In this document: one piece after another, positions 38,459-50,774 of the stretch
How the letters are laid out: each line of letters opens with the position of its first letter
Numbering within the stretch: the first letter of the stretch is position 1
From: Chionis minor
Lineage: Eukaryota > Chordata > Aves > Charadriiformes > Chionididae
Assembly: GCA_013398295.1 (NCBI GenBank)
Contig: VZSF01001350.1
Coordinates: 155,355-219,354, forward strand
Direction: 5' to 3'
Length of the DNA: 64,000 bases
Notes under the pieces: model-generated
What the model was told of the DNA's origin: nothing
What the model saw: the letters and a program-made list of their open reading frames with translations, nothing else
Database searches by the model: none
Translations under genes and position numbers: made by a program

Positions 38459-38748
38459 GGTTTCTTCTCCCAAGTAACACATGATAGGACATGAAGAAGT
38501 GGCCTCAAGTTGTGTTAGGGGAGGTTTAGGATGGACATTAGGAAAAATTTCCTCACAGAAAGGATTATCAAACATTGGAACTGGCTGCCCAGGGAAGTGG
38601 TTCTATCGCCAACCCTGGAGGTATTTAAAAGACAGGTAGACATGGTGATTAGCGACATGGTTCAGTGGTGGTTTTGGCAGTGTTAGGTTAATGGTTGGAC
38701 TCAATGACCTTAAAGGTCCATTCCAATCTAGACAACTCTACGATTCTA
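38459..38748 (+). mobile_element. CR1 LINE 3' fragment
   Basis: About 290 bp beginning tggtttcttctcccaagtaa and ending ttggactcaatgaccttaaa ... tacgattcta. It aligns by eye with the 3' third of the better-preserved copy at 23404-23965, but carries several substitutions (for example gacatgaagaagtggcc for gacaagaggaaatggcc) that break the frame. Antisense to FIG4, in intron 22. Confidence 0.93.
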
Positions 38749-38978
38749 AAATGGAAAATATAGGGTGCTCCACTGTTCACTGAAATTTGCTTCATTACTT
38801 TTTTATCTTGGTGAAAAAATAACGTATATAATGTGCACATTATACACAGAGAAACAAACAGTAAAAAAGCCCGTATACTACTTGTACATAGCTGCTAACT
38901 TGTAGATAGTTGTTACTCAATTTGAGTCCTGTTTGATCAATGCTTGGGTGACAAGCAAAATCTAGGTAGTCTTGATTT

Positions 38979-38995
38979 AAAAAAAAAAAAAAAAA
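38979..38995. repeat. Poly-A run (A17)
   Basis: Uninterrupted run of about 17 A, not attached to any recognisable retroposon. Confidence 0.9.
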
Positions 38996-41244
38996 TTACA
39001 CATTTAACATCAAGGGAACTTTTGAAAACACGGGCTATATGATATATCTCTTAAGGCAGGGCATGTTTTGCAAATGTTTAAGAAGAATATAGCCCTGGAC
39101 CATGCTGGTCCAGGTTCTCCTGCTTGAGCATCATCAGTGCGCCACAAAAATGAACAGGAGAGTAAATACCTTTTTATGAACTAAAGTTGGTTCACAGGCA
39201 TTGTTGCTATATTGTATAAGCCACAGTGGGCACAGGTACAGCACTCATCCAAAAGTGCTGCTGTGAATCAAGACACTCAATTCCCTTCTAATATATACAT
39301 ACAGTTTCTAAATTTAAGCCAGAAGCTTCTCTTCGGTATTCAGTATATACTACAACGCATATTTGAGTTCGTAAGTATCAATGAAGTAACACTGTAAAAA
39401 TAAGAAATATTTCTTTTGGTATTGGCCTTATGCATTTGATAAAAACAGCCACAAGGTTTAAGGCTGTAAGGTGTTTTGGCTTTGGTGGTTTTTTTTAGTT
39501 TGTTGGTTGCTTTTTTAAGATCAAAAAAAGATATAAAAAAATATTTTCTTGAGAAGTGTGGAAATAACAGCAACTAACCTAAGCTGAAATTATATCTCAC
39601 TGCTGATGAGAAACCAAAGTTTTAGATTGAGTACTTCATTTTACTCTTAAAAGGACTGGAGTTTAATTGCATTTGTATCTAGAAGGAACTACTGGAGAGT
39701 GAAATTTGCCAGATGTTTTTTGATTTAAAGTGCAAGTAACATCAAATTAATTGAAGTTACCATAATTTCTCAATTTCTTCAAGTGTTCCTTGAGAAACAA
39801 GGAAATATGCAGTCCAAGTGCAAGATGTGCCTCAGCTGCCGTTACTGAAAACTCTCTCGACCCAGTATTTAATATAGTATGTTCATGCTATTTTATCTCT
39901 AAAAAGTTAGTGTATTCTCCAAGGAAATTCCTGATTCAGAGCAGCAATTCAAACTCAGTAAGAGAAAGCTTTCTTGTTTCAGAATTGAACAACATGCCTT
40001 TAAAGAATGGCTACATATATGACTTCTCTTGAAAGAACAATCTGATGTTATCCAAACAGTATTTAAACTTTTTTAAATAGCTTCAGAACTGAAGAAAATT
40101 TTTAAGCCATACAAAGATATACTTTCAGGAAAAAAAAAAAATTACCAACTGTAGGATACCCTGTTTCCTCTCAGATCTGCACAGAACAGCATGTTTGGTA
40201 GAACTGGCAGAGAAAGACGATCTACATGATTTCAAGAGAAGGAGTGACAGGAGGCACAGATTTGTAGCTCTATGACGTTTACACTTCCACTATTTGGAAA
40301 CACACGGAAATTGTACTTGGGAAAGAAGAAAAATGAACCTCTGACTACCCAAATCCCACCAGAATTACGTGTATAGACTCTCTTTAATGTGTTCATTTTA
40401 CAGCAGCATCCCATGTGGAATAATCTACTTTAAGGGGGCAAGAAAAGAACAATTATCTCCTACACTGTCAAACACGCTGTGAGATTTTGCAATTACAAAA
40501 AAGGAAATTGCCTTTGTTCATAACAAAAGGATTCCCATTATTATAAAATAACCTTTTAATAACTATTTCCCTTCAAAACATTCAGGGCTGTTCTTTCACA
40601 TTTAAAAACAGTTTTACCATTTGCCAACCTAACTTACTATTTTAATACCCATTGGATAGATTTTATTATAAAACTACAGGCACTTTTACCTACACAGTAT
40701 AAACTTATTAATGATGAACCATTCACAGTGGTATCATCACTTTAAATGTACACAATGCCAAATGACTTAGCACTGCTGTTAGGTGGTATTGTTACATACA
40801 CAGTATTAAATCAGTTTCATGCTATCCTGCTCCCTCAGCCCCACTGAGACTCCCCCAGGCTCTATTCCGACTCCGGTAAGGGCTATGTTCAAGGTTTCCT
40901 CACTTCATCAGCGCGGAGAGGGTAGACCAGAGGCAGTGCCGGCAACAAAGCTGAGGCTTCTGTAAATCAACAGACTGCAGTAAAAGTCTTGTGGTCCCAC
41001 GAAGTGGCTGTGCTGTGTTGGCTAAGAGATCACATACCCCAGAGGCAAAAGTAAATAAAAACCTACCTTGGTGAAACTTTAAGCTGTCTACTGTACAGAA
41101 AATGTCAACTGGGAAGTCAGGACTTGATCACCTACATTTTAAGACCTGCTTCAATAATACTATGACATTTGGATACTATCGTGACCCTTTTTTTATACTA
41201 GTACTAAGAAAAGATTCACATGATCTGGCCTATCACTAGAGGCC

Positions 41245-41260
41245 ATTGTTGTACAACAAT
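41245..41260. other. Perfect 16-bp palindrome ATTGTTGTACAACAAT
   Basis: ATTGTT and AACAAT half-sites face each other around GTAC. AACAAT resembles the SOX HMG-box core, so this could be an inverted pair of SOX-like sites, or chance. Intron 22 of FIG4. Confidence 0.35.
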
Positions 41261-42165
41261 AATCAATCCATAATCACACATGGTTAAGTTCATTATTTCA
41301 ATATAAATTAAATACGTGCACCTATTGTAATTTTAATGTTAGAGTTATTTTTCATATTAATGGAAAGTTTCTCCATTCACAACAATTGGCTTTGTTGAAT
41401 ATGGCTCCCATAGTAATCTTTTGAGATTATTCAAGAAGCGTTTCATTGACGAGAAGCATTCAGAGCCTGATATTCCCTTACAACCTACCATCACCTACTT
41501 ACCTTTGGAACAAGATGCAAAAAATTATCTTTGTAACAAATGAACTGTTCCAAAAATTGCCTCTTCAGCTCAAAGTATCAGTGGCAAATGTATACAACCA
41601 GTATGTAACAAAGACCAGAAAACCGAAAAAACCCAAGGAGATACTTCTGAGGAAAATGTAGCAGACTTTAATTGCTAAAATAACACCTCTGCAAGATTCA
41701 AGATGCTCTTTTCTTCAGTTAAAACACTCCGCATACTGATTAAGGCTAGCCTAGATCCTCCGACTTCAGTAACATAGATGGGCATCAAGTGCACAAAACA
41801 AAGCAGGAATCAATTCCCACTTTACCCTACTCTCCAACGGTCACCAGAAAAACAAAAATATGAAAATACCCCATTTGACCTCTCCAAACTCCTCAAATGT
41901 CCACTAAAACAAATACAGTGCACTTGTAGCCTTCTCAGAACAACTAAATTCAGGTAACTGCACATGGAAGATTGAATTCCAACTTTGAATGTGTTTTTAA
42001 TGAGGAATATGCAAGTCAACCAATCCCTTTCAAACTATCTCTTTCAAAAGTAACCACAGCAAGAAGAATTTGCCTTTTAAACTCAGTAGCTTCAGCACTT
42101 TGCGTTGTGATAACTCAGGATTGCTAAGAATTCTGAATACAAAAATCTTGGCACTACAAAACCTG

Positions 42166-42336
42166 AAAAAAACCAAACAAAAAACCCAACACCAAAACAA
42201 AACCAAAAACCAAACTGAAACAAAAAAAAACCCCAAAACCACAAACCAAAACCAAACAAGCAAAAAACACTCTAAAAAAAAAATCCCCCCAAGCCCCCAA
42301 AACTCTAACAAAAGAAAGCAAATCACAAAAAAACAC
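42166..42336. repeat. A/C-rich low-complexity tract (CCAAAA-like)
   Basis: About 170 bp made almost only of A and C (aaaccaaac, accaaaacaaaacc, ccccaaaacc, atccccccaagcccccaa). On the FIG4 strand it is G/T-rich and starts about 200 nt downstream of the exon 22 donor. The hydrophobic Phe/Val/Leu/Gly-rich reading frame on the minus strand here is an artefact of the composition. Confidence 0.9.
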
Positions 42337-42534
42337 ACTTTCTTTTTTTTTTTAAGTTACAAGGGAGAAGTAGAACCCAATTCTTCATGCTATGCACATT
42401 TAATCCCCTTATGCAGTAAAAGCAACTGAAGTATGACTCTCAAACAATTTGATGTCAAATTTACCTTATGATTTTTCAGGACTAATGATAAAAGCAAAAA
42501 CAGGTTAAAGGAAAAAAAGAAAAAGAATACTTAC

Positions 42535-42624
42535 AAATTTATAACCCTATCCAAGTGGTTTTTTGAGCAAAATTGCTGGCTGCTCTTGTCTTGTTTATGC
42601 TGACTCTGGCCCAGCTGAACAAAC
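42535..42624 (-). CDS. FIG4: FIG4 coding exon (human exon 22 by inference)
   Basis: This 90-bp exon follows acceptor gcttttcacag and ends AATTT|gtaagt. Its first base completes the Arg codon. It encodes FVQLGQSQHKQDKSSQQ, then FCSKNHLDRVIN, then a Leu split with the last exon. FVQLGQSQHKQDK is identical to human. The following stretch CSKNHLDRVINL is one residue longer than human CSRCSDGVIKL, which makes this C-terminus one residue longer overall. Reading through the donor would hit an immediate stop, so splicing to the 3' exon 12.25 kb away is required for the normal end. Confidence 0.96.
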
Positions 42625-45600
42625 CTGTGAAAAGCAGTAGGTAGAAGAAATCAAAGAAGTAAAAGAACTATCCCCCCAAAAATCAGCAAATGAAAGAAAA
42701 TAACACCAAAAAAATGAGTCTTTAAATCCTGTTATACAAGTCACTGATCATGATCTACCTGCCTGGTAAATAAAGGGGATTTCTAAAACTTTACAACGGG
42801 TGCGTGTGAGAACTCAGCAGCTCCTTTTAGCTTGAAAAAGATTTGCCTATTAATTGGTGTCTCCTACTAGGTCATGTGATAGAAACAGGCCTCCGCTCCT
42901 ATGAAACAGGCAGCCCGCTACAGTTAACTTCCTATGGCTTTTCCAAAGCAATCAGTCGGGTGAATAGCCTATGGGAAAAATCATCAGAAGAGATAGGAAG
43001 TCTCTCAGGTTTCATATTTAAGTCAATCCTCAGCCAAATTCAATCTAGCTTATTCTGCTGAAATGCTGTTAGTTCACTTATTTACAAGCACAACCTTTTG
43101 GGAGAATTCTCCCATCTCCAAATATCTGCTGGAAGACACTGCAGATGGAAAATAGTATTATGGCTTTTTTTTCTTGGCAATGAATTGGAGCAAAATTAAA
43201 AAAAAAAAGTTAATCACTAATCTTATCCACTCAGTCTAAAAGGAAAAGTCGGAGGGTTTCAAATATATGTATATGTAGCTATCTCACACTCAAACTGTTC
43301 ACTCTCCAACACATCTGTGCTACTGCAAACAGAAGTATTAGTTGTGACTTAATACTTTCATTTCCCGAGGTGGAGGGATTTTCTTAATAGTTAGCTTCCA
43401 TTTAGCTTAAAAATAATCTTATTTGTCTATTTTGGAAATATTTGCTTTTTTAAGAGGGGACAACTAACAGTGCAAAAGCAATCGCATGGAAGACTGTATA
43501 GAAGACAAAGGAACAATACATTCCTAAAAAACTTGGTTTTCCTTCTGCTCCATTCAGATTCTATACTGTAGAAACAAAAGCCTCAGAAACATGCGACATC
43601 ACTTGGGATGCTGAAGGAATAAGTACTTACATTTCTAAATAAGAGAATTGTAAGTGGAAATTAAGATAATTATGATTTTCTAGTGCAGGAGCTTGCTATT
43701 GAAACAAGCTTAAAAAAACAAGTAAAGGTAAACTAAAGGTGTAAGTATTTTTATTAATTGCTTCAAATTATCCAATATTCTGAAACAAGCAAGGCCTAAA
43801 TTAACCCAAGCAAGTTACCAGACATCAGTAAGATAAAACGCACAGTTGATATGCAGTATACATGCTCAAATCATTTGAGGGCCCTCCTGTCCCTTCCAGC
43901 CTCAACCAAAGTGCGCTTCTGTGATTTCTATTTTGATGAGAATTAGCTCAAGTTATCTCAGCCATCAGTGAAAATGGACAGAACAGATTCAAATTACTTT
44001 TAATTTGCATATAGACTTAATATAGACCAGTTTTCGTAAGGTAACTTAACCTGAAGTACTTCAAATCTGTTAGTGGCTGATGCCAATAAAGGAAAAAACA
44101 CATACAATGTCAAGTAGTCATGATCTTACATCTCCATTTCCCTGATTACAATAATAGAAAAAGACTTGAAGTGAGAACTGCAGTCATACTGTGAAATAAA
44201 TTGCTGCTGTTCTCAAGTGATGTACATTGTAATAAAGGATGTCAGTAAAATCTATACTTTCCACGTAAATCAGCACATCAGACCATAAATAGCACTATGT
44301 CCTCTTAGCTAAAAGAGGTAAGGAATTTGTAATTGTAATATTTTTAAAACCTGCATTGCTCGAGGGAAATTGAATAAATTTAAGCTTTTTTTGTATTCAA
44401 AAGATTATGAATAGGGAGCTTCAAAGACACCATGGAGTTTACAGTACTACTGTAAAAATAGACTGAATGTTAGTCCAGCTTAAGAAATGATAAAACGGGA
44501 AGCAGCTCCAATTCTGATGTTATGACAGAGTTGCTCATCTGCACAAAGTTAGTAGTTCACACCAGCTCACAATGGGACATTTCCAGAACAACAATAACTA
44601 TCCAGTACACCAAAGGGTAATTGTCAAATTGGCATTCATTTTCTAGTGGTTAAAATAAAGAACCAAATTTAGAGGCATAGGTGAAGTTAAAAATTTCAGA
44701 AATAATAAGAAACATCCTCCTCAACCCTTTTCAAGTGTACTATCTTGTGTACTACTACTCAGCATGTAGGAAACAGGTAGAAATGGGAATTTCAAAGAAC
44801 TAGAAAGTGCAAGAGAAGTAGATAACCATAAAGAAAAATTAATAGAAAAAAATCTTTAAAATAAAAGGAAAAAAAAAAAACGTTTTGAGAGGATTAATGA
44901 ACTAAGTCAGGACTAATCATCATATATCACCAAATGAGAATATATCATAGTGAATTAAAACTTCGCTCATAAACCAAAGAGGTTTCAAACATACCTGCTA
45001 TTACACATTAGAAAATATAAACAAATGCACACAAGCCCGTTTCAATGCATGCCTCGTAGGTATTCACTTCAATGTACACACAGTGTTTTTCTGAGATGAC
45101 GTGTAGTTTTCTTACACCCCTTTTCTCAAACTCCATTAATTCTACATTCTAAGCAGGTGTTTGAAACATTGGTTTATTAAGCTAATGTAATTGATTCACA
45201 CTGCTGGTGCCTTGCATAAGCAATTGCTCTCTTGGCAACAGCATTATAAGTCTTTAGGAACTAAGAGGGTCTTCGATTTGTATCTAAATTTCTCCAGCTG
45301 ATCTCCTGTATTGAATTCCCATTATTCTAACTAGTTTTCAAAGAAGAAGATTGCAGTTTAGGAAAGAACCTTCTCCACCAGGGGATGAAGTAACTTTTCA
45401 GTTCAGTTCTATTTCATCTAGAACTGAAATTATTCTAGTTCAGTTTTGGTTTGAGTTAAGAAATGACTTTGAACCCTTTGAAATTCCGTGATTTAAGAAA
45501 AAAAAAGATTTGAAACAGTTTCTTTTTGGCTTCAGTGTTATTCTGTGATACTGAGGAGAGAATCTGAGAACAGCAGCAAGTTGTACACATTTTTTTAACA

Positions 45601-46984
45601 ACAGCAACACACAACCAGCGCTCTATGTGAGGTTACGGCAATTCAGAAACAGCATTCCCAATACAATGGAGTTACTGCCTTTTGTTGGAGAAGCGTATTA
45701 TTAATTTGCTGATTGCTCCTGGGGAGCTGGCCTTTCATGGCTCCTGTGGAGTGGTAACAACCGCCTTGTACCGGATAAAGGCCAAATTATCCTTGAATAA
45801 AAGCAGAATTTTTTGTGTAGCTGGAACGGAGAGGCGATACCTCCATGCTTGCCCACCAGCTCCTACCTCCAACTGCTCACAGCATCTCCAAGCTCCTGAG
45901 GAGAGCCTGCCGGTGCTGTGCAGCACGCTGCCTCACCCTGCAGCAGTTTCGCTCCAAGTGGGAAGTTGCTGGACCACCTAGGGAGCTGTATTTTGCCTTG
46001 CGCCGTGCCGCATCTTACTCATTCCCTGTACGTACGGTTTGAATTCACAAAATCACTTATTGAGAACAAGTGGCAGCACAATGCTGTTCAAAACGCAGCA
46101 CGTAAGAGCACACGATTACACACGCTATGCTCAGTGCTGTGCATACGTATTCACACAGGCGTAAACCCACACGCCACATATATTTGCATGTCATTATTTC
46201 ATGAAACTCCGATAATGGCAAGGGCCAAACTGACTTCTCCCTCTCCTGAAACTTACAGTACAAATATGTGTCACCTAGATATCCGTGCTTCTACAGTGTG
46301 AATTATCCTGACCACTTTTCTCAGCTTCTCTCCTCATAGCCTATACCAGGATTTAGTAACGGTCTCAATGTCTCCCTATAAAATCCAAAAATTTTTATTT
46401 CAAGCTCAAAAGACCAAGATGTTTCAAGAAAAAGGCTGGATACTATTCAGAAAAATAATTTTTCTTGAACACCAGAAGTCACACAACTAGTTGAATTTGA
46501 GTAAAAGGTAACAGTTAACACATATCGCTACGAATAAGACATTATGTCAAAAAAGACTTAACTTCCCTTGTTCTGTATGCATTTTTGTAGAAGACGCTAT
46601 TTCACTTATGACTGAACATTTGAAACATGCAAAAATGCAAAAATCACAGACTACATAGCTTAGAACCATGGAACCACTCCTAATATGGAATCTGCTCATT
46701 AATTTCTAGGACTATGTTAAGTGACAGGTATTTTTATTAAAGCATCTTTCATTCGATTTAAGTTCCAAATTTTGCATTCAGAGACATCTGCATAGCTTCC
46801 ACTGAAATCAGAGTTGACACAGACATCTGAAAACAGTTTGATTTTAAAACCAGAATAGTATATATATCCAAATACTCCTAAGATTTATAATTCAAATAAG
46901 TTTAATCAAAGGCAGCATTTTGACAAGCTGTATTTAACTAGCTCCAATTATCTTTTACTGATTACCACTGGAAATTTATCTCAC
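42625..46984 (-). other. FIG4: FIG4 intron 21 (4360 bp)
   Basis: Donor gtgaga, acceptor gcttttcacag. A/T-rich throughout, with a somewhat more GC-balanced patch around 45690-46030. That patch carries overlapping ORFs of up to 127 codons on both strands, none resembling a known family. No CR1 copy was recognised. Confidence 0.88.
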
Positions 46985-47067
46985 CTAGTGTATATTGTGA
47001 GATCATCTTCTGAAGGAACATCTGAAAGATTGACTCCATACACATCTTTTGTTGATTGCACTACATT
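46985..47067 (-). CDS. FIG4: FIG4 coding exon (human exon 21 by inference)
   Basis: This 83-bp exon follows acceptor cttatgttccag and ends ACTAG|gtgaga. It begins on a codon boundary and ends with two bases of an Arg codon. It reads NVVQSTKDVYGVNLSD, then VPSEDDLTIYT. Human has NVVQPMKELYGINLSD and GLSEEDFSIYS. The lower identity is typical of this linker, but NVVQ, YG.NLSD and the phase 0 / phase 2 boundaries identify it. Confidence 0.94.
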
Positions 47068-49526
47068 CTGGAACATAAGAAGAAAGATTCAGACTGAGGA
47101 TACAGTAACAACATCCAAAGACAAGTTTGCTTTCAAGAAGGAATTCTTTCTAAACTTGAAAATAATTTCCACAGTGCAGGGAAAACCAAGTAAGTTTCTC
47201 ATATACATAGCAATCTTAGCTTATGCATGTTTTAATTCTTTAATAAAAATCATTTATTAAAAACATTCCTCCAGACATTTGCTCAACAAGTAAAGGAAAA
47301 GATTCTTTAAAGATAACATCAGATAAAACAACATATTAGGACAATAAATTATATCTATAGGACATAAAATGATGCAGGTTTTAAATTTGTTCCATGTTGA
47401 AATTTAATACAGAATAAATCATATTCGCTCAGAACATGCTCCCACCTTTGCTTTCACATTTTCTGCTGTCAGTTCTGAAATAATTACAAACCTCAGGTTG
47501 AACAAAACTATTTTTATTTTATACGTTACACAAGCATGTCAGTCAACTATAAAGAGGAGCCAATGCACATGCAATACTTCACTGTGTCTAACAATTCAGT
47601 GTTAAACTGAGGGGGTTTACTGAGAAGACACGTGTGAGTGCAAGTAAGTCAACTATAAAAATAGTTTTCTTTTAGTTCAAAAAGATCCAAAGGTGAAGAA
47701 GAACTTTGGAAAGGTACGTCCTGACTAGAAGTATAAAAGCATTTTACTATTAACTTCTGTGAGATGTGAATTGAACGGAATTAGCTGTTCGGGTTCCGCC
47801 TCCTGCCCCATAACGATCCAATTTTTCTCTACTCTGCAGTTCTTGACGTAAAAAAAAACCAAAATCCAAATCCATCACCAAACATCTAATCATTCTGGAA
47901 TAACTGTATTTACTCAAGAATGCACTTGAAAATAGAAGCTTACAAATATCAACTCTTTTACACACAAAAAACCCCCACACTACTGTTTTTAACCCAAACT
48001 TCTAGTATTTTTGAACACTACTGAACACAACCAATTTTCACAAATGAGAAAACAGTAAAGTGCAGACTGACACTGGTTAAAGCGCTAGTAAGTTGACAGT
48101 TTAGCTAACAGAGACATAAAATGGAGTATTTGTAAGCTTAGGCTTTTAAGTCCATTCCTCATTAACATTTCTTTTTTAAGTTAAGCTTAACTTGAGAAAT
48201 TAAAAAAAGAAAGTATCTGAAACATTTCTATATTTTACCAGTTCTAGAAAATAGACGCATATTTAATCAGTGAGATATATTATCACCTTTTCCAGTCATA
48301 GTTGTTTTGTTTCTTGTTACATTATTCAGTTTAACCATGAAGTTCTGACAGCCTCCCTTACAGGTCTTCTTTCTAAACTTTTAACTACATGTGTAGACAT
48401 AACAAATAATTGCTATTGCCAGAAAAATAATTCCAAAACATTTCTTGCCTATATTTGATCCTCTGCTTAGCCTCGTAATAGAAAAACAACACTTCACAAG
48501 CTAAATGAAGATCAGCTGGTCAACACATGAAAATCTAATGTATAACAGTCTTTAAGATTACTGATTTTTATGTTTGGTTTCTGAACAGAAAATTTCCATA
48601 AACATCATGCCCTCAAAAATAACGTATCTAAGAGAAGCTTTGTACTTTTGAAGAGAATAAACAAATTTACAAATGGCAGGCAGGCTTTAATGATAACCCA
48701 AGTTAATTGCTAACCTAGCAATTCAGCATAACTGAATAGGTAACCCTTTTCAGCACTGCAATTTTAATAAGCAATGACACAAATTAACAACATAAATTAT
48801 GACTAAAATCTGATGCATGAAAAGGTGCTAATAAAGTGGGAAGTATTTCTTCATGTGTATTACTAGAAGAATCAGAATAGCTCCCCCAATTGTAAGCCAT
48901 TCAAATTCAATACTATCTTAAACCATATTTTGTGTTTACATGCATCTTTCATCTGAGAATCCTAAAAATCTACAAAAGATATCTTATGTCTGACTGTTGA
49001 AGTGTGTTCAGTTCACATACGGAAAAACTGAAGTGAGGTAACTTGTGTAATGGTAAGAATCAAGAATAAAATTTCAGGTTGGATTTCTGTTGTTAACGCT
49101 AATAGAAGCAACCTGACTTGCTGGAAAACAGGTACTCTATTATTCAGAGACAATGGAAAATTTTCAGATAAAATATCTTGCATAAACAGAACTAAATACA
49201 CTTGTATTGGCATAACAATTAATCCAAATTGTCCAAAATTAACACAACACAACTTCAGTTATTTTATTAAAAAATACTTCATTAAAGTTAGGAAGAAGAC
49301 AGCGTTGTACAGAAGGCTGAAAATCCATCATCTGAGAACAAAAAACCCTAGGCTAAAGGCTGAATGGAATGAAAATTTGAATCAAAGCACAAAAGGCAAT
49401 TTTATTCTCTGCTGCCTGTCAGGCACTACATTTTATACTAAGGTCACAAATACTGAAGTTTCTTCAAAAGTTATAGTGTGTACAAACACAACACTACAAC
49501 CATTTAAATTAGCTGTGACAAAAAAA

Positions 49527-49558
49527 CCCCAAACAAACAAACCTCCCCCAAACCTCCC
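49527..49558 (-). other. G-rich tract on FIG4 strand, possible two-tier quadruplex
   Basis: On the FIG4 strand 49542-49558 reads GGGAGGTTTGGGGGAGG, followed by a GTTT-rich stretch and another GGGG at 49527-49530. Four G-runs of at least two allow a two-tetrad quadruplex. This is a pattern reading only. Confidence 0.35.
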
Positions 49559-50017
49559 AAAACAACATAATTATTTTGCAATATTTGTATAATCTCCATC
49601 AGTATATCCTTTTGCTAAGACATTTTCAGTGGTACCAAAAATGAATATCTACAAAAAAGACTTTGAATAAATGCTATATGAATTAATAAAATACATATTC
49701 TGTAATACTTCATACAAATCAGTATTTCATTAAAATAGCACCCAAGGGATTCCAACAGAATTAAGAGTTATGCTAGCAAAAAAGATTAGTAGCCTACAAC
49801 TGCGAATACACATTCTTTTCATGTGACTGTGCATACATGATTTCACTATTATCCTGCCATTATCTTCAACCTTAGTAGTAGTAATAGCATAGTACCAATG
49901 TGACAAAATTATCATGCACATTTTTGGAGTTAGTTTTGGGTTTTTTTGAAATGTCAGACCATATGATTATGAAACAGCAATTTAAAAATCTTCACATAAA
50001 TCAGGTTGAAATTTAGT

Positions 50018-50165
50018 CAGATTGAACACTGATTTACAGTTATATCTACCTGAGCAGATTGAACACTGATTTACAGTTATATCTACCTGAGCAGATTGAA
50101 CACTGATTTACAGTTATATCTACCTGAGCAGATTGAACACTGATTTACAGTTATATCCACCTGAG
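50018..50165. repeat. Tandem repeat, four copies of a 37-bp unit
   Basis: Unit starts cagattgaacactgattt and ends atctacctgag. Copies lie at 50018-50054, 50055-50091, 50092-50128 and 50129-50165. They are identical except for one t-to-c change near the end of the fourth copy. This is a minisatellite in FIG4 intron 20, about 610 bp downstream of the exon 20 donor on the FIG4 strand. Confidence 0.97.
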
Positions 50166-50774
50166 CAAGTGTCATCATTCAGAAGGAACAGATCTGTAAC
50201 TGAAAGAGATGGTGCTCAGGACCTCAGATCCATACTACGTGTCCTTCAGGGGGGTTGCTCCAGCTTATCTCCCATGGACTAAACGTTGAGTAGGGAGGTA
50301 CATCAAGTACATTCCTGGAGAAGTATCTCCCAGGCTACTGTCATCCAAAAAAAAAAGCTGTGTGCATGCAGCAAAACCACACCATGATGCAGGCCAGAGC
50401 ATGGTGAAGGAATAATGATCAGAAGTGTACTACTGCTTTAAGTTAACACACTAACATAGATATATTTTATGCTTAATATTACAGACTATACCTGACCTGA
50501 GTACTTTCCAAATGCCGTAGGTTTCCAACAGTATTTTTCATTTTTTGAAAATGTTATTTTTCTGTTGTGTTTCACTATTACATGACAAGAATAATAGCAA
50601 AGTTTTACAATCAGTTTTGCTAATATCTACACAAAGAAAATACACCGGAGACCCATTTCACTTAATTTCTCAGTGCTTTACTTCTAACTGTTCTATAACA
50701 TTTACTGGTTGTTTTAAGGAAACATGAATTTTAAAGCCACGATTAGCCTTCTCGTCTACACAGTAACTTCTTAC

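Larger units (their letters stand above)
30284..42534 (-). other. FIG4: FIG4 intron 22 (12,251 bp), the terminal intron
   Basis: Donor gtaagt, acceptor gttgtttttttccag. It is nearly three times longer than any other complete intron here. It holds three CR1 fragments, all antisense to FIG4 (31040-31519, 34966-35350, 38459-38748), an A/C-rich low-complexity tract at 42166-42336, an A17 run near 38979 and a small cluster of AAGTAGATA-type repeats near 34018. I see no other gene, and none of the intervening ORFs is recognisable. Confidence 0.9.
47068..50774 (-). other. FIG4: FIG4 intron 20 (3707 bp)
   Basis: Donor gtaaga, acceptor cttatgttccag. Contains the 4 x 37-bp tandem repeat at 50018-50165 and a C-rich tract at 49527-49558 that is G-rich on the FIG4 strand. 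A long open stretch at 49050-49592 on the plus strand (180 codons) resembles no known protein, is lysine/asparagine-rich as expected from A/T-rich DNA, and is not called as a gene. Confidence 0.9.

Noticed and set aside
42030..42338. Very hydrophobic minus-strand frame (Phe/Val/Leu/Gly-rich), looking like membrane segments
   Set aside because: It is the translation of the A/C-rich low-complexity tract and has no conserved character.
49050..49592. 180-codon plus-strand frame as a gene
   Set aside because: It lies within FIG4 intron 20 on the opposite strand, is Lys/Asn/Thr-rich as A/T-rich DNA predicts, shows no domain, and its C-terminal part reads through an A/C-rich tract.
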